Source of the DNA: Fulvivirga ulvae
Lineage (GTDB): Bacteria > Bacteroidota > Bacteroidia > Cytophagales > Cyclobacteriaceae
Assembly (NCBI RefSeq): GCF_021389975.1
Contig: NZ_CP089981.1
Location: 1,637,501-1,701,500, forward strand
Direction: 5' to 3'
DNA: 64,000 nucleotides
The notes below the pieces were generated by a model, which was not told the DNA's origin, made no database searches, and saw only the letters and a program-made list of their open reading frames with translations. Positions 27,106-36,379 of this stretch are shown one piece after another. Every line of letters begins with the position of its first letter. Within the stretch, counting starts at the first letter, position 1. The position numbers and the translations under genes were made by a program.

Positions 27106-28659
27106 TTAATTTTGTTCATACTCCGCTAACTGAGGCAACAGATCAAGCTGAGCCAATGGATATGGCAGGTATTTGTCCTCTTCTTCGATGTAATTTCTGA
27201 CATCATAATCAAGCTCCTCAGTCCTGTTGTGACGTACAAGGTCATAAAACCTGATGCCCCACTCCATGGCAAATTCTGCATACTTCTCATTCAGCACATC
27301 TTCCAATGTAACTCCTGAGATATCTCCAAGTCCAGCCCTGTCGCGTACCTCATTCAAGGCAGCGTCAGCACTCATTACACTGCTCGTAGCTCCTTGAGTA
27401 AGGGCTTCGGCATGCATCAACAAGATCTCTGCATAACGTATGCATATAAAGTTTTTGTTGGTACCATATACAGTCCTTCCGGGAGTTAGTTGGTTGGAAG
27501 GCAGATAGTGTTTTCCACTTGAAAACATCGACCTTGGGTTTGGTGAACCGTCAGTTTTACCAATAATATCACCATCCCTGGTTTCATTGGAGACCCATGC
27601 CGGAAGTGTGGCATAAGCAGGGTCAGATTTTATTTTCGCTATGCCTTCCTCTGTGAAAAGTACGCTGGTTTCCAGCCTTACGGTTTCTCCTCTATCCAGC
27701 ATGAACTTGATATACTTCTCCGTAGGCTCCCAGAAGCCCCAGCCTCCACCAGCACCCGCAACTGCGGGAGCGTAATCGTTGGGGCCAAAGAATTCATACA
27801 GGTATGAGAAATTTTGCCCTGAGCCTTGCCCCAAGTCTGAGTACTGTAGCTCAAGAATATTTTCGCTACTCAACTTGCCCGGAATTTTGAAAAGCTCATA
27901 AAAATCAGGATATAGGGTAAATGCGCCCGATTCAATGATTTGTCCGGTAGCATTGGCTACTTCCTGATAGTTTTTAAGCTCCAGGTTGGCCAGCGCTTTT
28001 ACAGCAAGGGCGGTATAGCGGGTAATACCACCCGGGATGTCCGTCCTTTGGTTGGGATGCACATTGGGCAGCAAAGGTATAGCTGCATCCATATCAGCAG
28101 AAATATGCTGCATCACTTCCTCACGTGAAGATACTTCTGTGGTGTATAATTCGTCAGTCGAAGAACTGGTTGTGATCAATAAGCCTCCCCAGAGCCGTGA
28201 AAGCTGGAATAGAGAAAATGCTCTCATCACCTTAATTTCGGCTATATACTGATCAGCCTCAGCCGGATTTGGTGCATACTCCTTGTAAAGGGCTATCTGC
28301 TCCATATTTGCATGGTAGTCGATGATGTCGGAGTAAAGGTTAAGCCAGGCTGAATTGTACATCCAGAATGACCTGTCGTAGCGGTACACATCGGTAGCCA
28401 GCAAAGGCTCCTGATCACCATTCGGGTCTACATCATCACCTCTTACTGATATCAGCGGGTAGGTCTCCCATTGCAATTCATATAGCTTAGCGTATGCACC
28501 TGTCAAAAGACGGAACATATCCTCGGTTTTTGTGTAGTCAACGCCGTCAAGCACTACCTCATTTTCGAGGGGCTCGTTCAGAGAGTCGTCGCACGACAGC
28601 ACGATTAGTGATGCCAGTGTCAGACTCATTATATATTTTAAAAACTTGATAGGTTTCAT
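27106..28659 (-). CDS. SusD/RagB family nutrient-binding outer-membrane lipoprotein
   Basis: This 517-residue lipoprotein has a lipobox Cys (LIVLSCDDS) and the SusD helical TPR-like fold. C-terminal signatures are ALNEVRDRAGL and EKYAEFAMEWGIRFYDLVR. It forms the lid of the SusCD importer and binds oligosaccharides. It follows susC with a 19-base gap and precedes the LamG lipoprotein by 12 bases, all in one operon. Confidence 0.95.
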   Translation of the reverse strand: MKPIKFLKYIMSLTLASLIVLSCDDSLNEPLENEVVLDGVDYTKTEDMFRLLTGAYAKLYELQWETYPLISVRGDDVDPNGDQEPLLATDVYRYDRSFWMYNSAWLNLYSDIIDYHANMEQIALYKEYAPNPAEADQYIAEIKVMRAFSLFQLSRLWGGLLITTSSSTDELYTTEVSSREEVMQHISADMDAAIPLLPNVHPNQRTDIPGGITRYTALAVKALANLELKNYQEVANATGQIIESGAFTLYPDFYELFKIPGKLSSENILELQYSDLGQGSGQNFSYLYEFFGPNDYAPAVAGAGGGWGFWEPTEKYIKFMLDRGETVRLETSVLFTEEGIAKIKSDPAYATLPAWVSNETRDGDIIGKTDGSPNPRSMFSSGKHYLPSNQLTPGRTVYGTNKNFICIRYAEILLMHAEALTQGATSSVMSADAALNEVRDRAGLGDISGVTLEDVLNEKYAEFAMEWGIRFYDLVRHNRTEELDYDVRNYIEEEDKYLPYPLAQLDLLPQLAEYEQN

Positions 28660-28678
28660 AACAATCAGTTTAAAAATT

Positions 28679-31600
28679 TTAAAGTTTTATGTTCAGACCT
28701 ATGGTGTAAATACCTGGAATAGGATAAGTCTGGCGGTCAATACCATCGGCTACCTCCGGGTTGAAACCGTTGTAATCAAATACGGTCAATGGTCTCTCTG
28801 CTGTAAGTGTAATCCTGACATCCGGCATAGGTGCCCCGAACAGCTCTCTATTGATCAGGCTATAGGCCAACCTTACGTTTTGGATACGGAAGTAAGAACC
28901 ATCCTCTACAAAGTAATCACTCATGCTCAGGTTATAGGCCTTTCTCAAACCTGCCGCTGATGGGTATTCGTTGGAAGTACCTTCTCCTCTCCATAGGTTA
29001 TCGGCAAGGTCGGCATCAATGTTGGTATCTGTGGTGAACAGCATTTCGCCTCGCTTTCGGTTAAGTATACTGTGACCGGTCTGTCCCTGGAAGTTGGCTG
29101 TCAATTCTATGTTTTTATAATTAACACCGATATTGAATCCATAAGTTAACTTGGGTAAATATGAGCCTAACACCACACGATCGAGGTCATCTATCACACC
29201 ATCATTGTTTTGGTCTTTGAACCTGAAATCACCGGGAATAATATTATTGGCATCAATAAATTCCTGGGTCAGGCCGCTACTGCTGATCTGCCCTTCGTTT
29301 TGGAATACACCTTCCACTTCATACCCGAAAAAGGCTTCTATCGGCTCTCCAATGATTGATCTCTGACGGAACTCGCCTTGTCCTGCATTCAGATAAGGCT
29401 GTCCGCCGAGGTCTCTAACTTCATTTTTGAGGGTGGCAAGGTTTCCTCCAACGGAGTAAGACAGGTCCTCAGAAATGTTGTCAGACCAGTTAAGTGCAAG
29501 CTCAAGTCCTGAATTGCGTATAACACCTCTGTTTCTACGAATCTGATCTCTAACCAATGGTAACACGATAGGGAGAGCAGCATCTTCGGTATCCCTGATA
29601 TAGTAATCCGCTTCAAGTGAAAGCTTGTTTTCCAGGAACCTTCCGCTTATACCTATGTTGGTTTCTTCAGTAGTTTCCCACTTCTCCAGCAGGTCATAAA
29701 AAACATCGGCTTCATTACCCAACACAAGTATTCCACCTATTGCGGTTTCTGTGCCTACCAAAGTAGGCTTACCAACCGCTGCAGGCGATGAATCATTGCC
29801 CAACTTACCCCAGCTAGCCCTGATCTTCAGGAAATTAACCGGTTTAAAGTCGAAGAAACTCTCTTCTGAAAGCACCCAGCCTACACCTACGGTAGGGAAA
29901 TTGCCCCATTTCTCCTGGAATTTGTTTGTACCATCTCTTCTGAAAGTACCGTAGATCAGGTAACGGTCATCATAGTTGTAGGAGATCCGCCCGAAATAGG
30001 AAGTGCCATAGAATTTACCCAGATCACTATTTTCATCGTCAAAATCCCCTACTTCTCCCACATCGATAGCTCCGTTGTCTATGTACCAATACTCCTCATT
30101 ATCAGGATTTGGAGAAGGGTTTAACTCAGTACCTTTAGCGAAAAGCAGATCAGCAGTTTCGCTACGGTAAGAGTAGCCTCCCATGATGCTGAAGCTATGT
30201 GCCCCAATATTTTCATTGAAAGTTAAAATGTTATCCCATATCTCATCAAGGGAAGTAGTATTCTGTTTTTTAATTCCCGATACTACCGGTGAAAGTCCAT
30301 CATTAAAGGCAAAGTCCACGGTTCGCTGATTTACCGAGCCGAAGTTATAATTGTAGGAGGTCTTAAATGATAGCTTGTTGGGAAGGATCTCGAAATCTGC
30401 GTAGAAATTTGCAAGTATTTTAGTGACCTTGAATCTGTCATCGTTATACAGCAGATCATAAAACGGATTTTGCGAATTTCTATAGCCTAATATTTTGGCA
30501 TTGGACAGACTAAAAGGTTCCGCATCGGTGTTTTGATCATCATAAACCGGCAGGATAGGAACTGCAAAATAGGTTTTGAACCATACGGCGTTGTCGGCAA
30601 CATATCTTGTAGCATTGCTGATGTTGACATTACCTCCTACATTTAACCAGTTGGCAGCATCAAAGTCCACTTTACTCCGGAAGTTGAAACGTTCATAGTC
30701 ATTGCGGGTATGCTGTAGCAGACCTTCCTGATCAAAGTAACTTGCCCCAACAGCATAGCGCGAATTCTGGCCTCCTCCACTGATGGTAATAGAGTGATTT
30801 TGAATGGGTGCCGTCTGCAGTACCTCATCATACCAGTCGGTATTTACATCAGGTACGTTAGGGTTTACCCGGCTTCGCCCATATCGCTGAAAGGCGGCAT
30901 TGAGAAAAGCAATATCAGCTGATGATCCGGTTTCCCGGACGTATTGAGAAAACTGCTCCGCATTAGCCATTTTCAATACATTCTGAGGTACCTGCACACC
31001 ATAGTAACCATCATAAACAATTTGCGGTGCCTGGTCGTATGATCCGGATTTCGTTTCGATAAGTACTACACCATTAGCAGCACGCACACCGTAAATGGCA
31101 GCGGCAGAAGCATCTTTCAGCACTGAGATGCTTGCGATATCAGCGGTATTCAGGAAGTCGATGTTATCGAAGAACATCCCGTCAACCACGTAAAGTGGAT
31201 CGGATTTTCCTTGTAGAGAACCTACACCCCTAACCCTAACCTTGGGGCCTTCCCCAGGTTCACCACGGCTCACGATCTGTACACCGGCCACTTTTCCCTG
31301 AAGGGCCTGCATTGCCTGACTTGTGGGTGTCTTCTGTATCTCTTCGGCCTTTACTGTGGCAATGGCAGAAGTAAGGTCTTTTTCCTGCTGGGTTCCATAC
31401 CCAACTACTACAATTTCATCCAGTGAGGTAATATCACTTTCCATACTAATGTCAATGACACTTCTGCCACTCACATTCACACTTTGTGTCGCAAAACCTA
31501 TAAATGAAAAGATGATGACATTTTCACCTTCATTAAGACTCAGCGAATAATTTCCATCAATATCGGTGACTGTACCTTTAGTTGTATTCTCCACAAGCAC

Positions 31601-31723
31601 ATTGACACCCGGCAACGGCTGGCCGTCGTCTGATGATGTCACCTTTCCACTAACATTTGTCTGTGCTCTTGCACCGGATATAACGGCCAGAGCTAGCATA
31701 AGAGAGAGTAAATATTTTAGCAT
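28679..31723 (-). CDS. SusC/RagA family TonB-linked outer-membrane transporter
   Basis: This 1014-residue protein has a signal peptide ending SGARAQ. A carboxypeptidase-regulatory-like domain (about 22-100) is followed by the TonB-box-like segment DEIVVVGYGTQQ, the plug (about 120-240, with DPLYVVDGMFF and KDASAAAIYGVRAANGV) and a long beta-barrel to the C-terminus. It imports oligosaccharides with the SusD protein encoded just downstream. As the first gene of the long minus-strand run, its upstream region (31724-32163) should hold the PUL promoter. Confidence 0.96.
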   Translation of the reverse strand: MLKYLLSLMLALAVISGARAQTNVSGKVTSSDDGQPLPGVNVLVENTTKGTVTDIDGNYSLSLNEGENVIIFSFIGFATQSVNVSGRSVIDISMESDITSLDEIVVVGYGTQQEKDLTSAIATVKAEEIQKTPTSQAMQALQGKVAGVQIVSRGEPGEGPKVRVRGVGSLQGKSDPLYVVDGMFFDNIDFLNTADIASISVLKDASAAAIYGVRAANGVVLIETKSGSYDQAPQIVYDGYYGVQVPQNVLKMANAEQFSQYVRETGSSADIAFLNAAFQRYGRSRVNPNVPDVNTDWYDEVLQTAPIQNHSITISGGGQNSRYAVGASYFDQEGLLQHTRNDYERFNFRSKVDFDAANWLNVGGNVNISNATRYVADNAVWFKTYFAVPILPVYDDQNTDAEPFSLSNAKILGYRNSQNPFYDLLYNDDRFKVTKILANFYADFEILPNKLSFKTSYNYNFGSVNQRTVDFAFNDGLSPVVSGIKKQNTTSLDEIWDNILTFNENIGAHSFSIMGGYSYRSETADLLFAKGTELNPSPNPDNEEYWYIDNGAIDVGEVGDFDDENSDLGKFYGTSYFGRISYNYDDRYLIYGTFRRDGTNKFQEKWGNFPTVGVGWVLSEESFFDFKPVNFLKIRASWGKLGNDSSPAAVGKPTLVGTETAIGGILVLGNEADVFYDLLEKWETTEETNIGISGRFLENKLSLEADYYIRDTEDAALPIVLPLVRDQIRRNRGVIRNSGLELALNWSDNISEDLSYSVGGNLATLKNEVRDLGGQPYLNAGQGEFRQRSIIGEPIEAFFGYEVEGVFQNEGQISSSGLTQEFIDANNIIPGDFRFKDQNNDGVIDDLDRVVLGSYLPKLTYGFNIGVNYKNIELTANFQGQTGHSILNRKRGEMLFTTDTNIDADLADNLWRGEGTSNEYPSAAGLRKAYNLSMSDYFVEDGSYFRIQNVRLAYSLINRELFGAPMPDVRITLTAERPLTVFDYNGFNPEVADGIDRQTYPIPGIYTIGLNIKL

Positions 31724-32163
31724 AAGGTTATTGTTAGGTTATTATTTGCGACTGGTTACCCAATCGTGAAATAATGGTAGTCGGGATTCTATACTAAAAC
31801 AAGAAACAGGAAGTGATTTCTGTTAAAACAAGGCATTTTTTGAGCTTAAAAAACATGCCGCCGTTGCGCTTAAAAAACAATGATACGAGTGAATCAGAGG
31901 GTTTTTGTCACTGGAAACGATTGCATGTATCGCATTAATAGCAGAAATGGGGATTTTGAAGATTTAGCCTCGAAAGATGTCTGTCAAATCAAACTTCTGA
32001 GGATCATACAGATAGTTCGGGTTTTGTAATGTCAACTCACAAAATGAACGATCAGGTCGTTTTCTATGCCGCAGATGGAAATCTGCAAAGGTCCTTTGAA
32101 ACTGATATGTAAAACTGATAGTTTAGTAACACTAACCAAACGCAAACCAACCATAACAAGCAG
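31724..32163. promoter_or_regulatory. Divergent regulatory region between susC and the methyltransferase gene
   Basis: These 440 bases separate divergent genes and have no credible coding frame. Two copies of GCTTAAAAAACA lie at 31842-31855 and 31866-31879 (one mismatch over 14 bases, 24 bases start to start), 120-155 bases ahead of susC. They could be a tandem operator. A 6-base-pair hairpin with a GGAA loop (GCAGAT/ATCTGC, 32071-32086) lies in the methyltransferase leader. No canonical promoter was identified. Confidence 0.35.
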
Positions 32164-32832
32164 ATGAAAAAAGAAATGACTGAAACGGAACTTCGGCAAT
32201 TGGAAAAACAACTTGGGTGCCCAAGCGGAGAGATGGGTATAGAACTAGGCGTGACCATGCATGAAACTAATATCGGCATGACTCTGAACACAATTGAATT
32301 CCTTGACCTGCATGATGGCAATTTGGTACTCGAACTAGGGCATGGAAACTGTAGCCATCTGGAGAAATTGTTAGGGAAAGCAAAAAACCTCGCATACCAC
32401 GGGCTGGAGATTTCAACTTTGATGCATGAGGAAGCTCAAAGAATTAATCAGCAGGTAATTGCAGATCACAAAGTTGATTTTAAGCTTTATAATGGTGAGA
32501 ATATCCCGTTTCCTGAAAGTCATTTCGACAGGATCATGACGGTAAATACTATTTATTTTTGGAAAGAGCCTGAAGGGTTTATTAATGAGATCGGGAGAAA
32601 GTTGAAGCCAAACGGTTGTTTGGTTATAACTTTTGCTCAAAAGGATTTTATGAAGAACCTGCCGTTTGTAGGAGAAAACTTTACCTTGTACAACCAAAGA
32701 GATATTGAAAAGCTGGTGGAAGGATCGGGTCTGGCGATCACCGGATACCTCGATAAAACAGAAGAAGTAAAAAGTAAGGCAGGGGAAAGTGTGGAGAGAT
32801 TTTACTCTATGGTGAAGTTGGCCAAGAAATAG
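32164..32832 (+). CDS. Class I SAM-dependent methyltransferase
   Basis: This 222-residue cytoplasmic protein has the SAM-binding motif I as VLELGHGNCSHL (about residues 57-68), followed by the acidic segment YHGLEIS. Motif IV is seen around DRIMTVNTIYFWKEP. The UbiE/Methyltransf_11-like layout predicts transfer of a methyl group to a small molecule of unknown identity. It is transcribed away from the PUL and appears to be a single gene. Confidence 0.88.
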   Translation: MKKEMTETELRQLEKQLGCPSGEMGIELGVTMHETNIGMTLNTIEFLDLHDGNLVLELGHGNCSHLEKLLGKAKNLAYHGLEISTLMHEEAQRINQQVIADHKVDFKLYNGENIPFPESHFDRIMTVNTIYFWKEPEGFINEIGRKLKPNGCLVITFAQKDFMKNLPFVGENFTLYNQRDIEKLVEGSGLAITGYLDKTEEVKSKAGESVERFYSMVKLAKK

Positions 32833-33182
32833 TGACAGAACTAAGAAATAGCTACCTATAATTAATACTGCTTACTAAACTTCCAAATGTTTGGTAAAAC
32901 TGGTCTTGCTCAGAAGTACCGACTGTAGTAATACTACAAAACTGATTAATTCTACTCCCTTTTGCTGATAGGTCGCTCTCTTTTCAGAGCCGCATTTGTT
33001 GCTGTTTAGGTAAAAATCACTTGAAGCCGGATGGCTCTGCTATAGCAGTTGAGGCATGCGCAGTATAAATGGCGGTATCAGCCCCTATAAGAGCCGCTAT
33101 CATACTGTTATCGGTTGATGAATAATTTTCACATTTGCATTGTATAAGGTTTTAATTATTCATGCACTAAAAAATAAAGACG
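32833..33182. other. Intergenic region with a dispersed repeat and hairpins
   Basis: There is no coding frame here. Bases 32876-32970 are the first copy of a dispersed element whose second copy is at 50040-50176. Further on, AGAGCC pairs with GGCTCT (about 32995-33037). CAGTAT pairs with ATACTG around an inner GCGG/CCGC stem (about 33060-33107). The region could carry a small RNA or the leader of the DUF4287 gene. Confidence 0.4.
32876..32970 (+). repeat. Dispersed non-coding repeat, copy A
   Basis: It begins TAAACTTCCAAATGTTTGG and ends CCTTTTGCTGATA. It contains a 6-base-pair hairpin TGTAGT-AAT-ACTACA (32924-32938). Copy B at 50040-50176 matches 20 of 23 bases at the start, has a hairpin at the same distance and ends in the same 13 bases. 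Confidence 0.55.
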
Positions 33183-33401
33183 ATGTCATTTCAAGCATAT
33201 TTAGACAACATTCAAACAAAAACAGGGAAAACACCTACAGATTTTGAAACGTTGGCAGCAGAAAAGGGATTCACCCGGGATGGGCAAATTAAACAAGGGG
33301 TAAAAGCTACGGAGATCACCAACTGGTTAAAAGATGAGTATGAGCTAGGGCATGGTCATGCCATGGCTATTTATGCTTATATTAAAGGCAAGAGAGAGTA
33401 G
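33183..33401 (+). CDS. DUF4287 domain-containing small protein
   Basis: This 72-residue cytoplasmic protein matches the DUF4287 pattern: MSFQAYLDNIQTKTGKTP at the start and ELGHGHAMAIYAYIKG at the end. The family is widespread and its function unknown. It is a lone gene, 350 bases from the methyltransferase and 113 bases from the flavoenzyme. Confidence 0.88.
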   Translation: MSFQAYLDNIQTKTGKTPTDFETLAAEKGFTRDGQIKQGVKATEITNWLKDEYELGHGHAMAIYAYIKGKRE

Positions 33402-33447
33402 GCCGAGCCTCACATTAATTGATTGTTTCCCGGCTAGTTTTTAGCAG

Positions 33448-33510
33448 CTTCTATAGGTAATTAAAGGCAAAACAATGAAATTGGTGACCCCCTTAATTAC
33501 CTATCAGAAG
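33448..33510 (+). promoter_or_regulatory. Long inverted repeat immediately upstream of the flavoenzyme start
   Basis: CTTCTATAGGTAATTAA (33448-33464) is repeated inverted at 33493-33510 with one extra base; 12 bases (ATAGGTAATTAA) are perfect. The second arm ends 4 bases before the ATG at 33515. It could be a two-site operator or an RNA hairpin that covers the ribosome entry site. Confidence 0.55.
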
Positions 33511-33514
33511 TTTA

Positions 33515-34759
33515 ATGGAAAAAACAATTGTTATAGGCGGCGGCCTGATGGGCAGCTCGGCGGCCTGGCAGCTTTCCCGGCAGGGAGAACAGGTATTGCT
33601 CATTGAGCAGCAACAAAGCGTTTATAAAAATGGATCAAGCTATGGTGAGTCGCGTATTGCCAGGAGCCTTGGGCCGGAAGATGACATTTTCTCCTACCTT
33701 CACAACAAATCGGTAGCTGAAGCAAAGCAGCTAATTTCGTTTTTAAACGCTGCATCAAATGGCAACACACATAGCATGGAGGATATCTACACGCATTCGC
33801 CTGTAACCTATGTGTTTGACCATACGAGTATCGAAGAGATGAAAGCCATTTGCCATGAAAAGCAGACTGACGCTTATAAAATAGCATCTCATACCAATGC
33901 TCATGAGGTTCTAGGCATGACTATCCCTTCGTCCGATACGGTGATCAGGGAGTTCACTGACTATAGCGGAACTTTTAATCCCAGAGTTTTAATTGCGAAG
34001 CTACATGAGGGCATACGGCAATATGGTAACAGGATTTTGTATGGATATAAAATAGCCGGCATATCCCGAAAGCATGGGCATTATGAAATTGAAGCCGTTG
34101 ACCTTCAAACGCAGGAAACAAAATTATTTCTCACAGAAAAACTGGTAGTGGCGGCAGGGCCTTATACCGGAGAGTTGTTAAAGCACATTGCCCCTCAATT
34201 CGGTACGCTGATCACGCCCAAGCGGGTATTTACTTCTTTCTTTAAAATAAAAGCCTCAGTATATCTCACCTACTCCGCTGATGAAAAGGAAGCCATAAGG
34301 CAGTCTCAACCCTCCTATTTTCAGTATGATGGCCTGTTCTACTCCATGATTGACCGCATTGATGATGACGGTTTACCGGTTTTCAAAGCAGGCGCCCATG
34401 GCATTTATCATTCGATTGAGAATATGGATGAGTGCTGGAATACCCAGCCGACTGATGAAAATGTAGAATGGGTCAGGGAGAGATTGTACAGGTACTTAAA
34501 GATGCTTAACATTTCCATTCAAGAATCTGATTTGGAATATGTTCATAAACAGTCATGTGTATATTCCCTGACAGTCAACGGACTACCTTTTGTTACACCT
34601 GCAACCCAGGGAGACAATAGCATGGTAGTCATAGGAGGCATGAATGGTATAGGAGGCAAAGGAAGTATGTGCTATGGTTTGATTGCTGCAAATCTTTTGC
34701 TGGGAAAGGAGGAGGAGGAAGCAATGTACAAAAAGACTCTGGAGGCTTTAAGAAAATAA
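33515..34759 (+). CDS. FAD-dependent amine oxidase of the DAO family (monomeric sarcosine oxidase / N-methyltryptophan oxidase-like)
   Basis: This 414-residue flavoenzyme has the dinucleotide-binding motif VIGGGLMGSSAAWQLSRQG at its N-terminus. The segment KQSCVYSLT near residue 347 corresponds to the Cys that binds FAD covalently in monomeric sarcosine oxidases. The C-terminal GGMNGIGGKGS closes the FAD site. It probably oxidises an N-methyl or secondary amino acid, releasing H2O2. It ends three bases from the convergent sensor gene, with no terminator between them. Confidence 0.87.
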   Translation: MEKTIVIGGGLMGSSAAWQLSRQGEQVLLIEQQQSVYKNGSSYGESRIARSLGPEDDIFSYLHNKSVAEAKQLISFLNAASNGNTHSMEDIYTHSPVTYVFDHTSIEEMKAICHEKQTDAYKIASHTNAHEVLGMTIPSSDTVIREFTDYSGTFNPRVLIAKLHEGIRQYGNRILYGYKIAGISRKHGHYEIEAVDLQTQETKLFLTEKLVVAAGPYTGELLKHIAPQFGTLITPKRVFTSFFKIKASVYLTYSADEKEAIRQSQPSYFQYDGLFYSMIDRIDDDGLPVFKAGAHGIYHSIENMDECWNTQPTDENVEWVRERLYRYLKMLNISIQESDLEYVHKQSCVYSLTVNGLPFVTPATQGDNSMVVIGGMNGIGGKGSMCYGLIAANLLLGKEEEEAMYKKTLEALRK

Positions 34760-34762
34760 AAA

Positions 34763-36379
34763 CTAGTCTAAGGCATCCCGGCTAAGTACGATTTTTTCAT
34801 CAATGGCTTTTGTAATAGTTCCTACGACTTTATCAAGACTTAGACATTCCTGTTCAATTTTATGATAAAAGCTTTTTAACTCGTATATATCCTGAACATG
34901 ATTTGCTAAATGGGCCAGGCCCAGCAGGCGTGCCACGGGAGCCCTGAGTTGGTGAGCGTTGATAAAGGCATACTCTTCGAGTTGCCGGTTACGAATAGTC
35001 AGCTCACTGGTTCTTTGCTTTACCTTCTCTTCCAGTAGAAGGGTCATCTTCTTGCGGGATCGGTACCTAAAGATGAGCAACATGAAAATTATAATTAATA
35101 GTATAAGCAAAACTGTTAAATAATACACTTTTTCGCTGTTTCGCTTAACGGCAGACTGCAGGAGCTCCTTTTCGAGCCTGGCCTTGTCCATTTCGAATTG
35201 ATGCTGCCTGTCAAGGTCATTTTTAATGATGTCGGAAACCTGACTTAGATTATAGATTTTCCGGTAAAGGTCGAAAAAGGCTTCATGTGCAGCCAGGGCA
35301 TTTTCATAATCGTTTAAATAATCGTAAGCAATATATCGCCAGTTGTTAACCTCCATATTTTGCTTTACAGACAGCCTTGAAACTTCATATTGAAAGTTTA
35401 CTGTTTCCTTTGCCAATTTCAGTGCTTTTTTGTGATCATTCATGTATTTATAGGCCTGAAATTTGCCGAACAATTGTTTAAACTTTAAATAATAATTGGA
35501 ATCAGAAATTTCTATCTTGTCAAATACTACCAATGCTTTTTCCGGTTTTAGCCTGGCCAAAAGGATATTACCCTGGGTAAGGTATATCATGCTGCGTCCA
35601 TATGCGTTGGGATACTTCTCTATTACCTTTTCTGCCAGCATGTTATAATGCCAGGCGCTATCTGTTTGGTTCTGAATCAGGTAGATCTCAGATATAGTAA
35701 GGAGTTCCACTATGGATTCATCTTCATCGACATATACTAAAGATGTTTTGCAAACATCAAGAGCTCTCTCATAAAGTCCTAAAACCATATAAGTATGCGC
35801 TATATTACTCAAAATATAGGATGAAGAAGCTTGTTCCTGATTAAAGAAGCTTCTGGCACTTGTAAGAATCCTCATTGAGGAAAGGTAATCTCCATCACTC
35901 ATGAGCCTTACTGCCATATTGTTAAGAGATCGTATTACCTGGGTGCTGTCATTCTTATTTAAGAAGTACTGATATGCCTGCTGTAGATGGGTACTTTTGT
36001 GGGCATACGTCCTGGTATCAAGCATGCCCTTCAATAATAAAATGTTCCCTTCATTATAATCAATTCCTGATTTTTTAATTTCTGAATCCAGCACATTAAG
36101 ATAAAATGCCGCCGAATCGTTAGCAAAGTCAAGAAAGTGGAGGTATGCCTTGAGGTATGTGAATTGGTGAATAGCATCTATATCCTGTTGCTTTATCAGT
36201 TGATTTCTCACTGCATCCAGCATCTTAAATGCTTCTTCCCTATCAAATTTGTGAAGTATGAGTATCGAATCATATAGAGTACTGTATGTCGTATCTGGTT
36301 CTTTCGAATAACTTTTACATTCAGGCAGGTTTATTACAATACCAATAAGTATTGTTAATAAAAGTTTGAACGGATTCAT
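34763..36379 (-). CDS. TPR sensor protein with a transmembrane segment and a bare HisKA-type domain (no ATPase domain)
   Basis: This 538-residue protein has an N-terminal signal or anchor segment, then helical TPR-like repeats (about 30-390), one transmembrane helix (VLLILLIIIFMLLIFRYRS, about 420-440) and a coiled coil (EEKVKQRTSELTIRNRQLEE). It ends with a dimerisation/phosphoacceptor-like segment FINAHQLRAPVARLLGLAHL with His476. Only about 60 residues follow, so no HATPase domain is present and none is encoded in the next 2 kb. It looks like a histidine-kinase relative that needs another protein to phosphorylate it, or a signalling scaffold. No frameshift was seen that would explain the missing domain. 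Confidence 0.82.
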   Translation of the reverse strand: MNPFKLLLTILIGIVINLPECKSYSKEPDTTYSTLYDSILILHKFDREEAFKMLDAVRNQLIKQQDIDAIHQFTYLKAYLHFLDFANDSAAFYLNVLDSEIKKSGIDYNEGNILLLKGMLDTRTYAHKSTHLQQAYQYFLNKNDSTQVIRSLNNMAVRLMSDGDYLSSMRILTSARSFFNQEQASSSYILSNIAHTYMVLGLYERALDVCKTSLVYVDEDESIVELLTISEIYLIQNQTDSAWHYNMLAEKVIEKYPNAYGRSMIYLTQGNILLARLKPEKALVVFDKIEISDSNYYLKFKQLFGKFQAYKYMNDHKKALKLAKETVNFQYEVSRLSVKQNMEVNNWRYIAYDYLNDYENALAAHEAFFDLYRKIYNLSQVSDIIKNDLDRQHQFEMDKARLEKELLQSAVKRNSEKVYYLTVLLILLIIIFMLLIFRYRSRKKMTLLLEEKVKQRTSELTIRNRQLEEYAFINAHQLRAPVARLLGLAHLANHVQDIYELKSFYHKIEQECLSLDKVVGTITKAIDEKIVLSRDALD

